Assembly (NCBI RefSeq): GCF_003815975.1
Contig: NZ_CP033932.1
Span: forward strand, 3,391,501 to 3,455,500
Direction of reading: 5' to 3'
DNA: 64,000 nucleotides
DNA from: Chryseobacterium bernardetii
GTDB lineage: Bacteria > Bacteroidota > Bacteroidia > Flavobacteriales > Weeksellaceae
The position numbers and the translations under genes are program-made. The notes beneath the pieces are model-generated. The model saw nothing but the letters and a program-made list of their open reading frames with translations, was not told the DNA's origin and searched no databases. Shown one piece after another: positions 1 to 8,309 of the stretch; the first letter of the stretch is position 1; every line of letters starts with the position of its first letter.

Positions 1-590
1 GGAGCATGGTCTTTAGACACCATTCCTTCCAGCATAATAATTCCTGAATAAACAGGTTTGATATCTGTGAGATAAGGACGGATTTTGGAACGGGCTCCAT
101 CGGCAGCAATCACAACATCTGCATAAGCAGACTTTCCGTTTTTGAAATGAAGCATCCAGCCTCCGTTATGGGGTTCCATAGATATAAAATGGCTGTCCCA
201 TATAACGGTGTCAGGTTGAAGGGATTTCAGCAGCATATTTCTCAAAGGTCCACGGTCTATTTCAGGACGGAAATGTTGCGCTCCGAAATCTTCCTCTGGC
301 TTAGTGTCATGGTCACTAAACAGGATTTCAGCCTGTTCATTCATGATGAGGGTTTTATCTGCTCCCGGGCGAAAGGTCTTTTTAAATTCTTCCAGTAAAT
401 CAGCCTTACGCAAGGCTGCCAGTCCTGAATCTTCATGCATATCGAGAGGCGATCCCTGTACGCGTGCTTCTTTATTAAAGTCTCTTTCATATACTTTTAC
501 GCTGGCATTCTTAAGCTGTAAAAGTCTGGCTAAGGTAAGTCCGGCAGGACCACCGCCAATAATGGCTATTGATATATTGTCTATCAGCAT
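1..590 (-). CDS. TetX-like FAD-dependent monooxygenase, 3' end cut by the window
   Basis: The first 196 residues of a class A flavoprotein monooxygenase are present; the C-terminus lies beyond base 1. The N-terminus carries the FAD dinucleotide fold IAIIGGGPAGLTLARLL, followed by YERD at the end of strand 2. Further on come REIDRG-like residues (PEIDRGPLRNML), VIWDSHF and the DG motif AADGARSKIR. The order and spacing of these segments resemble Tet(X), the tetracycline-inactivating hydroxylase of Flavobacteriia, but the substrate-binding half is not visible. It starts 25 bp after the AraC gene on the same strand, so the two are probably co-transcribed. Other aromatic-ring hydroxylases of the same superfamily remain possible. 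Confidence 0.8.
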   Translation of the reverse strand, partial: MLIDNISIAIIGGGPAGLTLARLLQLKNASVKVYERDFNKEARVQGSPLDMHEDSGLAALRKADLLEEFKKTFRPGADKTLIMNEQAEILFSDHDTKPEEDFGAQHFRPEIDRGPLRNMLLKSLQPDTVIWDSHFISMEPHNGGWMLHFKNGKSAYADVVIAADGARSKIRPYLTDIKPVYSGIIMLEGMVSKDHA

Positions 591-615
591 TGTATTTAAA
601 TTTTACAGGACAAAA

Positions 616-1371
616 TTACTGTCCCTTCAATACTGATAATAGTATAAATCGGTCGTTTTTATTTTGAGATAATTCTTTGGGAGCAACCCCGGAAAATTTT
701 TTCACTTCTTTAATAAAATGATTCTGATCTGTATAATTAAGTTCCGGAAATAACCTGCCCTGTGCAATATGTTCCAAGGATGCCCTGAAGCGTAAAATAG
801 TAGAATAGGCTTTCAAAGATAAGCCCAGCTGTTTTGTGAAATAACGGTTGATCTGCCTGCTGCTCCAGTTTACTTTTTCGGCAAGTTCATTCACACTCAT
901 TTCTCCTTTTGAGGTATAGATAAGCTCAAACAGCTTATGTTTTCTCTCATCTGTTTTTTGAGGAATAAGTGCATTTATCCGTTCTGTAGCTTTGTTACAG
1001 CAAAGTTCAAAATCCTGTAAATCATCAGCTTTAAAATCCCAGAAATTATTCGGAAGTTCTTTTGCTGAATTTAATACGTCAGCAATTGTAGTATTTAAAA
1101 TATATTCAACGGCGATAGGTTTGAAGCTCACAACAAAAGCCTGTGTTTGCGGAGGAATCTGCCTCTGATCAGGATACGTTTCCAATCCGATAAGGGTAAC
1201 CTGAAAAGGTTTTGCAGAAGACTGCATAAAAAATAAATCAACCCTTCCATCCGGGATAATAACCACTTCCTTTGCTTCGTCTGAACGGTTATAAAAGGTA
1301 CCCAGATTTTCTACAAAATCTGAAATATTCTGATCCGGTTCAATAAAGTGGAACTGGAAATTATTATCCAT
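616..1371 (-). CDS. AraC family transcriptional regulator
   Basis: A 251-residue regulator. The C-terminal third is an AraC/XylS double helix-turn-helix: GEMSVNELAEKVNWSSRQINRYF is the first helix-turn-helix and the segment ending FIKEVKKFSGVAPKEL the second. The N-terminal part (DGRVDLFFM, then FVVSFKP) resembles the ligand-sensing domain common in flavobacterial AraC proteins of this size. It lies upstream of the TetX-like gene and is divergent from an NADP-dependent oxidoreductase. The 181-bp intergenic region holds a tandem direct repeat suited to AraC binding, so control of the oxidoreductase, its own operon or both is likely. The inducer is unknown. Confidence 0.88.
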   Translation of the reverse strand: MDNNFQFHFIEPDQNISDFVENLGTFYNRSDEAKEVVIIPDGRVDLFFMQSSAKPFQVTLIGLETYPDQRQIPPQTQAFVVSFKPIAVEYILNTTIADVLNSAKELPNNFWDFKADDLQDFELCCNKATERINALIPQKTDERKHKLFELIYTSKGEMSVNELAEKVNWSSRQINRYFTKQLGLSLKAYSTILRFRASLEHIAQGRLFPELNYTDQNHFIKEVKKFSGVAPKELSQNKNDRFILLSVLKGQ

Positions 1372-1475
1372 AATAAAAAGTTAGTATTCTTTAAAGATTA
1401 AATTACAAAAATATATCTAAATCCCGATAATTGAGTATTTAAGTCATAATGAATCCGTGCATTCGCGGCATTTAA

Positions 1476-1507
1476 AAATATACCTGAATATGTTTGAAAT
1501 ATACCTG
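1476..1507 (+). promoter_or_regulatory. tandem direct repeat AAATATACCTG, candidate AraC site
   Basis: AAATATACCTG occurs at 1476-1486 and again at 1497-1507, exactly 21 bp apart (two helical turns). The pair ends 21 bp before a TATTTTTG -7 box at 1529-1536, where no TTG -33 element is found. That geometry suits an activator that replaces the -33 contact. The divergent AraC gene is the obvious candidate protein; this is inference. Confidence 0.5.
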
Positions 1508-1528
1508 TTTTAACATTTCAAGCCAGTT

Positions 1529-1536
1529 TATTTTTG
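1529..1536 (+). promoter_or_regulatory. -7 promoter element TATTTTTG
   Basis: Matches the Bacteroidota TAnnTTTG consensus, 16 bp before the ATG of the oxidoreductase gene. The expected -33 TTG is missing. Confidence 0.45.
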
Positions 1537-1552
1537 TGGATATATAAAAATT

Positions 1553-2500
1553 ATGAAAGCAATTGTATTAGAAAGGTTCGGTGGAACGGAACATCTTATT
1601 GAGAAAGAAATTGAAAAAACTACCATTAAAAATAATGAAGTCCTTGTTAAGGTAAAAGCGATCAGCATTAATCCTGTGGATGTTAAAGTACGCTGCAGAA
1701 AGGCTCCGCTGGCAGAAAGTTTAGCACAATATAATCCGTTGATTTTGGGTTGGGATATTTCAGGAGTTATTGCTGATATCGGAAGTGAGGTCACTTCATT
1801 TAAAATAGGGGATGAAGTTTTCGGGATGGTTAATTTTGCCGGTCATGGAAAAGCCTATGCCGAATATGTGGCAGCTCCGGCAGAACATTTAGCTCTTAAA
1901 CCTGAAAATGTCACTCATATTGAGGCAGCAGCCAGTACTTTGGCAGCACTTACTGCCTGGCAGGCTTTCGACAGTTATGGTAAGCTGAGATCAACAGATA
2001 AAGTACTGATTCATGCCGCAGCAGGTGGAGTTGGACATTTTGCGGTACAAATTGCAAAACATATTGGAGCGCATGTCATTGCTACTTCTTCCGCTGCTAA
2101 CCGGGATTTTATTTTAAATCGGGGAGCAGATCAACATATTGATTATAAAGCAGACCATTTTGAAGACATTCTTCATGATATTGATTTTGTTCTGGAAGCG
2201 ATTGGCGGTGATAATTTTCAGAAATCCGTTCAGGTTTTAAAACCTTTCGGGACTATTGTAGCCCTGCCTTCCGGACATACTCAAGAGGACGAAAAACTTG
2301 CTCGTGAAAAGAACCTGCATGCCTGTTATTTTATGTCTGTGTATTCCAATGGCAGAGACATGCAGAAAATTGCTTCCCTGCTGGAAAAAGGAATTATAAA
2401 ACCTCATATTTCTCATGTATTTGGTTTTCATGAAATCGCGAAAGCACATGAACAGATTGAAACAGGACGTACCATAGGAAAAGTGGTAGTTGAATTATAA
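1553..2500 (+). CDS. NADP-dependent quinone oxidoreductase-like (MDR family) protein
   Basis: A 315-residue medium-chain reductase of the zinc-free quinone oxidoreductase group. Residues near 30-100 form the GroES-like catalytic domain (ISINPVDVKVR, then LGWDISGVI). The cofactor fold carries the nucleotide motif AAAGGVGHFAVQIAKHIGA, followed by a second strand ending in ATSSAAN, compatible with NADP(H). No zinc-binding cysteine cluster is present. Such enzymes reduce quinones or activated double bonds and often respond to electrophile stress. The gene is divergent from the AraC regulator, with candidate regulator sites in between. The substrate cannot be told from sequence. Confidence 0.85.
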   Translation: MKAIVLERFGGTEHLIEKEIEKTTIKNNEVLVKVKAISINPVDVKVRCRKAPLAESLAQYNPLILGWDISGVIADIGSEVTSFKIGDEVFGMVNFAGHGKAYAEYVAAPAEHLALKPENVTHIEAAASTLAALTAWQAFDSYGKLRSTDKVLIHAAAGGVGHFAVQIAKHIGAHVIATSSAANRDFILNRGADQHIDYKADHFEDILHDIDFVLEAIGGDNFQKSVQVLKPFGTIVALPSGHTQEDEKLAREKNLHACYFMSVYSNGRDMQKIASLLEKGIIKPHISHVFGFHEIAKAHEQIETGRTIGKVVVEL

Positions 2501-2772
2501 TTAAAAATCACTTTTTTAGATTTAGAACTCAAAAACAACCTTTTTTAAAATGAATTGAATATAAATAATCGGTATTAGGGTTTCCCATATATTAAAAATT
2601 GTGAATATTACAATTGAAGGCATAATCATTCTTCTCTAATAGGGGCAAAAATTTAAAAATTTTGACGGGTGTATTTTCAATACTTCAACAGATCTTCGAC
2701 TTGTATTTTAATCCAAATTCACAGAATATTCCTATTTTAGCCTGTTAAAAATAGACAGTATCGTAATTTCCA

Positions 2773-3348
2773 ATGGATAAATCATCAATCAATAATTATT
2801 TCCATTCCCTGTTTAGTATTAAAGATGAAGTGGTTGAGAAGATCACGGAAACCTTTAGCCATTTTGAATTAAAAGCTAATGCTGTCCTGCTGGATCAGAA
2901 TACCATCAGTACAAAGACTTATTTTCTTGAAAAAGGATACGTGCGTTCCTATCTGCTGAATGAGGATAATGAAGAAATTACTACCAATATTTACGCAGCA
3001 CCCTGTTTTGTGAACGATTTTTTATCCTTTTTCAGACAGCAGCCTACCAAAGAAATCTATCAGGCCGTTACAGACTGTACATTCTGGGAAACCGGATTGG
3101 AAAACGTACAGTATAATTTCCATAATATTCCAGAATTCCGGGAGTTCAGCAGGCTTCTTTTTGTCCTGAATTATCACAGTATTCATGACAGGCTGATTGA
3201 AATGGCAAGCCAGAAGGCCTCAACCCGGTATGCTAACCTCATGAAGAAAGATCCGAATATTTTTCAGCATGTACCCTTGAAAATCATTGCTTCTTACTTA
3301 GGAATTAAAGACAGTTCATTAAGCAGGATCCGAAGAGATATTAAATAA
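2773..3348 (+). CDS. Crp/Fnr family transcriptional regulator
   Basis: A 191-residue protein with an N-terminal cyclic-nucleotide-binding beta-roll (NAVLLDQNTISTKTYFLEKG, then YAAPCFVNDFLSFFRQQP) and a C-terminal winged helix (HVPLKIIASYLGIKDSSLSRIRR). The size is usual for the short flavobacterial Crp/Fnr proteins. No Fnr-type N-terminal cysteine cluster is seen, so oxygen sensing through an Fe-S cluster is unlikely. The 272-bp upstream region shows no clear partner gene. Regulon and ligand are unknown. Confidence 0.85.
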   Translation: MDKSSINNYFHSLFSIKDEVVEKITETFSHFELKANAVLLDQNTISTKTYFLEKGYVRSYLLNEDNEEITTNIYAAPCFVNDFLSFFRQQPTKEIYQAVTDCTFWETGLENVQYNFHNIPEFREFSRLLFVLNYHSIHDRLIEMASQKASTRYANLMKKDPNIFQHVPLKIIASYLGIKDSSLSRIRRDIK

Positions 3349-3412
3349 AGGCTGGAAGTGGGAAGATGGAGGCTGAAAGTTTCTGTCAGTCTAATTATTT
3401 CTTAAAGTTTTT

Positions 3413-4544
3413 TAACGCAACGTCCGCAAAGGTTTGATTAAGATGTTTTATTTTCGTTCGCAATGGCGTTTCACTCAGCAATGTAGAACGTATAGTTATT
3501 TCTTAGCTGAACGAAGTGCCTTTGCGATCAAAAATAAGGCGCTACAAAATACATCTTTGTGCTCTCTGCGTTTAAGGAAATTTGAAATCATTATTATGCA
3601 GCTTTAAACGCAATGTGCGCAAAGATTTTGAGTGTAATACTTAAGATGCGTTTGCAATGGCGTTTCACTCAGCAATGTAGAACGTATAGTTATTTCTTAG
3701 CTGAACGAAGTGCCTTTGCGATCAAAAATAAGGCGCTACAAAATACATCTTTGTGCTCTCTGCGTTTAAGGAAATTTGAAATCATTATTATGCAGCTTTA
3801 AACGCAATGTGCGCAAAGATTTTGAGTGTAATACTTAAGATGCGTTTGCAATGGCGTTTCACTCAGCAATGTAGAACGTATAGTTATTTCTTAGCTGAAC
3901 GAAGTGCCTTTGCGATCAAAAATAAGACGCTACAAAATACATCTTTGTGCTCTCTGCGTTTAAGGAAATTTGAAATCATTATTATGCAGTTTTAAACGCA
4001 ATGTGCGCAAAGATTTTGAGTGTAATACTTAAAGATGCGTTCGCAATGGCGTTTCACTCAGTAATTTAGAACGTATAGTTATTTCTTAGCTGAACGAAGT
4101 GCCTTTGCGATCAAAAATAAAGCGCTACAAAATACATCTTTGTGCTCTCTGCGTTTAAGAAAATTTGAAATCATTATTATGCAGCTTTAAACGCAATGTG
4201 CGCAAAGATTTTGAGTGTAATACTTAAGATGCGTTTGCAATGGCGTTTCACTCAGCAATGTAGAACGTATAGTTATTTCTTAGCTGAACGAAGTGCCTTT
4301 GCGATCAAAAATAAAGCGCTACAAAATACATCTTTGTGCTCTCTGCGTTTAAGGAAATTTGAAATCATTATTATGCAGCTTTAAACGCAATGTGCGCAAA
4401 GATTTTGAGTGTAATACTTAAGATGCGTTCGCAATGGCGTTTCACTCAGCAATGTAGAACGTATAGTTATTTCTTAGCTGAACGAAGTGCCTTTGCGATC
4501 AAAAATAGGACGCTACAAAATACATCTTTGTGCTCTCTGCGTTT
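3413..4544. repeat. six-copy tandem array of a palindromic intergenic element
   Basis: Six head-to-tail copies with a 194-bp period (195 bp once): 3413-3573, 3606-3767, 3800-3961, 3994-4156, 4189-4350 and 4383-4544. Each unit is an imperfect palindrome about 162 bp long. The outer arms AAACGCA..GC.CAAAGAT and ATCTTTG.GC..TGCGTTT are complementary. Inside, CGCAA/TTGCG, GGC/GCC, CACT/AGTG and CAGC/GCTG also pair around a loop. Copies 2-6 are nearly identical; copy 1 is diverged at its left end. The 32-bp spacers are also conserved, so the spacer is part of the amplified unit. The 62-residue ORFs inside are by-products of the repeat. Confidence 0.93.
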
Positions 4545-4704
4545 AAGAAAAATCAAAACAGTAATTGATAATAAACTCTAATTATCTTTCAAACTTCTAT
4601 AACTCCCAGCTTCCAGCTCCAGACTTCCAAACTATTTACCATTTCTTTTCATTTGTCAAGTGATAGATTGAAATTTGTCATCCATCTTTGCTAAAAATAA
4701 TTTC

Positions 4705-5640
4705 ATGAATAAAAAACATATTGTTATTGTTGGATTGGGTGGAGTAGGCGGCTATTTTGGTTTCAAGATCAATCAGGTTAATGAATCTTCCGGAAAATAT
4801 ACAGTCTCCTTTGTAGCAAGAGGAGAAACGTATGATAAAGTAAAAAAGAACGGATTGGTTCTGATTTCACCGGAGCATTCCAATAACCGTACTCATCCGA
4901 ATGCAATAGAACAGAATATCAGCGACATTAAAAATCCTGATCTTGTATTAATCGGCGTTAAAGAATATGATCTGGAGAATGTTTGCAAACAGCTGAAAGA
5001 GGTTATCACTAAAGATACAATTCTGCTTCCTATGATGAATGGAGCGGATATTTATGACAGAATCCGAAAAATAATTCCTGATCATATTATCCTGCCCACG
5101 TGTATTTATGTAGCGTCTCATATTAAAGAAAGAGGAACGGTGGAACATAAAGGAAAAGCAGGAAAGATGATTGTAGGAAGAGACCCTGAACATTTCTCCA
5201 GTGATATTGCATGGGTAACAGACCTGCTTCAGGAAAGTAAAATTGATTTTGACTTTAAAGATAATTCTTTAACGGATATCTGGACCAAATTTATCTTTAT
5301 TGCAAGTTTTGGACTGGTAACTGCCAGACATAATTCATCTATTGGAACTGTTTGTGCTGATGAAAAACAGAAGCAGGAAGCAACAGATATTATGAAGGAA
5401 ATAAAGCAGATTGCAGATAAAAAAGGAATTCATCTTTCGGAAGATATTATTGAGAAAACCTTTGAAAAAGCATCTACATTTCCTTTTGAAACACCAACAT
5501 CTTTACAGCTGGATATTCATTCCGGGAAGAAAGATAATGAATTGGAACTGTTTGCCGGAGCAGTTTTAAAATATGGTACAGAAGTCCATATTGATACTCC
5601 TTTCACCCAAAAAATCTATAATGAAATTAAAGGAAAATAG
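4705..5640 (+). CDS. ketopantoate reductase family protein (PanE/ApbA-like)
   Basis: A 311-residue protein from the ATG at 4705; a TTG start at 4675 would add ten residues but would put extra sequence before the Rossmann strand. The N-terminus has the dinucleotide motif GLGGVGGYFGFKI. The central strands VLIGVKEYDLENVCKQL and ILLPMMNGAD match the PanE family, as does the C-terminal helical domain with SLQLDIHSGKKDNELE. PanE reduces 2-dehydropantoate to pantoate in coenzyme A synthesis, but many family members have other 2-oxoacid substrates. A terminator follows at 5676-5703. Confidence 0.82.
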   Translation: MNKKHIVIVGLGGVGGYFGFKINQVNESSGKYTVSFVARGETYDKVKKNGLVLISPEHSNNRTHPNAIEQNISDIKNPDLVLIGVKEYDLENVCKQLKEVITKDTILLPMMNGADIYDRIRKIIPDHIILPTCIYVASHIKERGTVEHKGKAGKMIVGRDPEHFSSDIAWVTDLLQESKIDFDFKDNSLTDIWTKFIFIASFGLVTARHNSSIGTVCADEKQKQEATDIMKEIKQIADKKGIHLSEDIIEKTFEKASTFPFETPTSLQLDIHSGKKDNELELFAGAVLKYGTEVHIDTPFTQKIYNEIKGK

Positions 5641-5675
5641 ATTTTGGCTAAAGCTAATTGATTAATAACATCATA

Positions 5676-5703
5676 TAAAGGCGGTTAAAACCCGCCTTTA
5701 TTC
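5676..5703 (+). terminator. intrinsic terminator after the PanE-like gene
   Basis: TAAAGGCGG pairs with CCGCCTTTA around a 7-nt loop and is followed by TTC. The short T tract makes it moderate in strength. Confidence 0.6.
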
Positions 5704-5781
5704 ATTGAATAGAAATTTAGCAGCATTATACTATGCTCATGTAGTTAATTTAGAAAAGGAAAATATTATATTGTTGGATGA

Positions 5782-6132
5782 TTAAGCTCCATGCATGAAC
5801 TTCTGACGGTTTAATAAAACTTCCTCCGTTTCACGGTGATCCGGATCATCAATACAACAGTCTACCGGGCATACCGCTTTACACTGGGGTTCTTCATGAA
5901 ACCCTTTACATTCTGTACATTTTCCTGATACAATATAATATACTTCATCAGAAACTGCCTGGTTATAGGATCCCGCATCTGCTTCTGTACCATCGGGGAA
6001 GGTGATATGTCCTGCAAGCTTTGTTTTATCCTGCCAACGCCAGTCGATAGCTCCTTCGTAAATGGCTGAATTAGGGCATTCAGGTTCACAGGCACCACAA
6101 TTGATGCAGTCATCTGTTATTTTAATAGCCAT
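5782..6132 (-). CDS. 2[4Fe-4S] ferredoxin (YfhL-like)
   Basis: A 116-residue ferredoxin read from the ATG at 6132 (MAIKITDDCINCG); an upstream start at 6174 would add 14 residues before the conserved start. Cluster 1 cysteines are C9, C12, C15 and C19 followed by Pro; cluster 2 cysteines are C72, C75, C84 and C88 followed by Pro. The wide C75-C84 spacing and the insertion between clusters fit the YfhL/Alvin-type ferredoxins, which carry electrons at low potential. It lies 223 bp downstream of the FMN reductase gene on the same strand and may be a separate unit. Confidence 0.9.
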   Translation of the reverse strand: MAIKITDDCINCGACEPECPNSAIYEGAIDWRWQDKTKLAGHITFPDGTEADAGSYNQAVSDEVYYIVSGKCTECKGFHEEPQCKAVCPVDCCIDDPDHRETEEVLLNRQKFMHGA

Positions 6133-6355
6133 AATATTAATTTTTGAATATTGTAAAAGGGATTCCTTCAACATAATACTGTTTTAGAAATCCCTACTAA
6201 ACTTAATTAAAACAGTTTCAATAATTTATTATATCATAAACTGTGCAAACTTGTGTTTTTGAATCTGTTAATCTGCCCCAATTCGCATGAATAAAACATC
6301 TATTTGGGGCTGCCAGATAGGTTGGGTATGAAATAACCCTGTAGGACCGGCGTCA

Positions 6356-6952
6356 CTAATCAGTATATCCGTTCCTATCATGTAATGATTGATTTATTAT
6401 CATTTTTTCTATTTTCCTGGTGGTCGCTATACTGATAAGCCTGTTCAGTTTACCGGTATAGAATGCTGAGATCTGTTTCGGATTTCCAATTTCAAATAAT
6501 GAAGCTTTGAGAATCGGGACACTGAAAGGAAGTGGCCATGCTCTTAATGATTTGGCAATGGTATCCATTGCATTAATCCCCTGCATCGCCTGTAAGCCAT
6601 CCGCCCAGCACACCAGTCCTATGGTTTTGTCTGTAAGATAAGGCTCATAAGAACTGGCTGTTACTTCAAGCCAGTCCAGGCAATTTTTCATCACTCCAGG
6701 AATACTTCCGTGATAGAGTGGAGCCAACCAGAAATGAAGATCCGCATCCTGAAACATTTGGGTCATTCGTTCCACCGCCAAAGGGGTTTTGGTTAGAGTA
6801 AGATCAAACAAAGGAATTCCTGAATCTGCAAGTGTAAAAATATCAGTGCGAATCCCAAGTGTTTCCAGCTGTTCGGATATATAAGCAGAGATCAATCCGG
6901 AAGTGGACTCTGTTCTTCTTTCCAGAGATCCGTTGAATATGATGGCTTTCAT
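6356..6952 (-). CDS. NADPH-dependent FMN reductase family protein
   Basis: A 198-residue flavodoxin-like oxidoreductase. The N-terminal FMN phosphate loop is FNGSLERRTES; the motif APLYHGSIPGVMKNCLDWL is the flavin and dimer-contact segment typical of NADPH-dependent FMN reductases and related azoreductase-type enzymes. It sits 6 bp after the DUF2480 gene and is the third gene of a superoxide dismutase operon. A role in supplying reduced flavin, or in quinone or iron reduction during oxidative stress, is inferred from that context. Confidence 0.82.
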   Translation of the reverse strand: MKAIIFNGSLERRTESTSGLISAYISEQLETLGIRTDIFTLADSGIPLFDLTLTKTPLAVERMTQMFQDADLHFWLAPLYHGSIPGVMKNCLDWLEVTASSYEPYLTDKTIGLVCWADGLQAMQGINAMDTIAKSLRAWPLPFSVPILKASLFEIGNPKQISAFYTGKLNRLISIATTRKIEKMIINQSLHDRNGYTD

Positions 6953-6958
6953 TTTGTT

Positions 6959-7477
6959 TTATTTTTTGAAAATTACTTTCGGCAGGCCTATTTCACCATA
7001 CATAAGACTCTTTACCAAAGGTTTTAAAAGCTCGGTGGCTAATACATAAAGAGCTGGGTCATGAGAATTGCTTGCCCTCACCACTACTTTCTGATCTTTA
7101 AAATGCTTTAGGTCTGCATAGATCAGGCGCCGTTTCCATAGATCAAGTAGCACTGTTTCAGCACTGTTTAAATCCACATAAACAGCATAGGGCGAAAGTT
7201 TTTCCATGAGAAGCATATAAGCCCAGGGCGGAATAATAGCATCTGTTGAACAAACAATTCCAACAGCCTTGTTTTGATAGATGGAATAATCTACTGCCGA
7301 AATTGATTCTTTAAATTCCTTTTCCTTGACAATCATTCCCATAAAAAGGTGATCTTTAATATCTAATTCTACAATTTCTGTAGTGGGTTTGTAATCTGAA
7401 AAGTCAAAAGCAATAATGCCTGAAGCAGCTGCTTTATTGACGAAAACCTGAGTATCCATTGCTTCTGTTTTTGTCAT
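6959..7477 (-). CDS. DUF2480 family protein
   Basis: A 172-residue protein whose segments FVNKAAASGIIAFDFSDY, ELDIKDHLFMGMIVKEKEF and GIVCSTDAIIPPWAYMLL match the Bacteroidota-specific DUF2480 family as I remember it. No signal peptide or membrane helix is visible, so it should be cytoplasmic. The single Cys in VCSTDAI and the nearby acidic residue are conserved-looking, but the function is not known. Gaps of 13 and 6 bp to superoxide dismutase and FMN reductase indicate one operon and suggest a link to redox or metal homeostasis. Confidence 0.8.
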   Translation of the reverse strand: MTKTEAMDTQVFVNKAAASGIIAFDFSDYKPTTEIVELDIKDHLFMGMIVKEKEFKESISAVDYSIYQNKAVGIVCSTDAIIPPWAYMLLMEKLSPYAVYVDLNSAETVLLDLWKRRLIYADLKHFKDQKVVVRASNSHDPALYVLATELLKPLVKSLMYGEIGLPKVIFKK

Positions 7478-7490
7478 GAAATGTTATGGG

Positions 7491-8117
7491 TTATCTTATT
7501 TTTAAAAGGGCGTCTTCATATTTTTTTTCTACTGATGACCAGTTTAATACAGACCAGAAAGAATCCAGGTAATCTGCTCTTTTGTTTTGGTATGCCAGAT
7601 AATAGGCATGTTCCCAAACATCAATTCCGAGGATGGGGAAGCCTCTGTTTATAGGAAGAATATCCATCATTGGATTGTCCTGATTAGGTGTAGCGCTCAC
7701 AGCAAGAGAACCGTTGAATTTTACATATAGCCAAACCCATCCGGATCCGAATTGCCCAAGTCCTGCCTTCTTTATTTCAGCTTTAAGATCTTCAAGGGTT
7801 CCAAATGTAGAGATAATGGCTTCATTCAACTTTCCTTCTGGGGTTAATTTAGGTTGTGGAGAAAGAATTTCCCAGAATAAGGAATGATTGAAGTGTCCGC
7901 CGCCGTTATTTCTCACTGCCGGGCTATACTCGCTTACCCTTTGTAATAAAGAATTAAGATCCGGATTGGTTTCATTAGTATGTTCCAGTGCTGCATTCAG
8001 GTTATCTACGTAAGCCTGGTGGTGGCGCTGGTGGTGAATAGTCATGGTGTTTTTATCTATAAATGGCTCCAGTGCATCATAGGCATAGGGCAACGTAGGT
8101 AGTGTAAATGGTTTCAT
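7491..8117 (-). CDS. sod: Fe/Mn superoxide dismutase
   Basis: A 208-residue enzyme that dismutates superoxide to oxygen and hydrogen peroxide. Metal ligands are His28 in the IHHQRHHQAYV segment, the His of NHSLFWE, and the Asp and His of DVWEHAYYL. The Gln and Gly in GQFGSGWVWL follow the usual family pattern. No signal peptide is seen, so it is cytoplasmic. It is the first gene of an operon with DUF2480 and FMN reductase. The promoter faces a Cys-rich HTH regulator and carries an inverted repeat over its -33 element. Metal preference cannot be settled here. Confidence 0.95.
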   Translation of the reverse strand: MKPFTLPTLPYAYDALEPFIDKNTMTIHHQRHHQAYVDNLNAALEHTNETNPDLNSLLQRVSEYSPAVRNNGGGHFNHSLFWEILSPQPKLTPEGKLNEAIISTFGTLEDLKAEIKKAGLGQFGSGWVWLYVKFNGSLAVSATPNQDNPMMDILPINRGFPILGIDVWEHAYYLAYQNKRADYLDSFWSVLNWSSVEKKYEDALLKIR

Positions 8118-8143
8118 TGCATTTATTTTTGATTAATGTAAGA

Positions 8144-8188
8144 CAAAGGTAGAAATATATTTCAATAAAACAACTTTTTAGTTGTTTT
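8144..8188 (-). promoter_or_regulatory. sod promoter overlapped by an AAAACAAC/GTTGTTTT inverted repeat
   Basis: On the minus strand TTG (8171-8173), a 19-nt spacer and TACCTTTG (8144-8151) form a good Bacteroidota promoter. The -33 TTG lies inside the left arm of a perfect inverted repeat, AAAACAAC (8167-8174) and GTTGTTTT (8181-8188). A repressor bound there would block sigma contact. Confidence 0.6.
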
Positions 8189-8267
8189 ATTGGTTGGATT
8201 TGTTTTTATTGCCAATTACTGTAAATCATGTGTTTGTTATTTATTTTTAAGGATTATAGAAAATGAC

Positions 8268-8295
8268 TATCTTTGTTGTTGAAAAATAAAACAAC
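8268..8295 (+). promoter_or_regulatory. regulator promoter with GTTGTT/AACAAC operator-like repeat
   Basis: TATCTTTG (8268-8275) is a -7 element for the HTH gene. GTTGTT (8275-8280) and AACAAC (8290-8295) form an inverted repeat over the expected transcription start. The 11-mer AATAAAACAAC is shared with the sod side (8164-8174 and 8285-8295), so the regulator probably controls both genes. Confidence 0.55.
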
Positions 8296-8309
8296 CTAAA
8301 TATTGTCAA

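Noticed and set aside
3413..4544. CRISPR array or integron
   Set aside because: The period is 194 bp and the spacers are identical, so there are no unique spacers; no cas or integrase gene is nearby.
3613..4581. Four ORFs of 62-63 residues inside the tandem repeats
   Set aside because: They are the same frame of one palindromic repeat, lost in copies 1 and 4 by a stop or a one-base insertion. No promoter, no protein-like pattern.
6275..6310. GCCCCAA/TTGGGGC inverted repeat as terminator for the sod operon
   Set aside because: No T tract follows on the minus strand and the loop is 22 nt. It may be a minor structure only.
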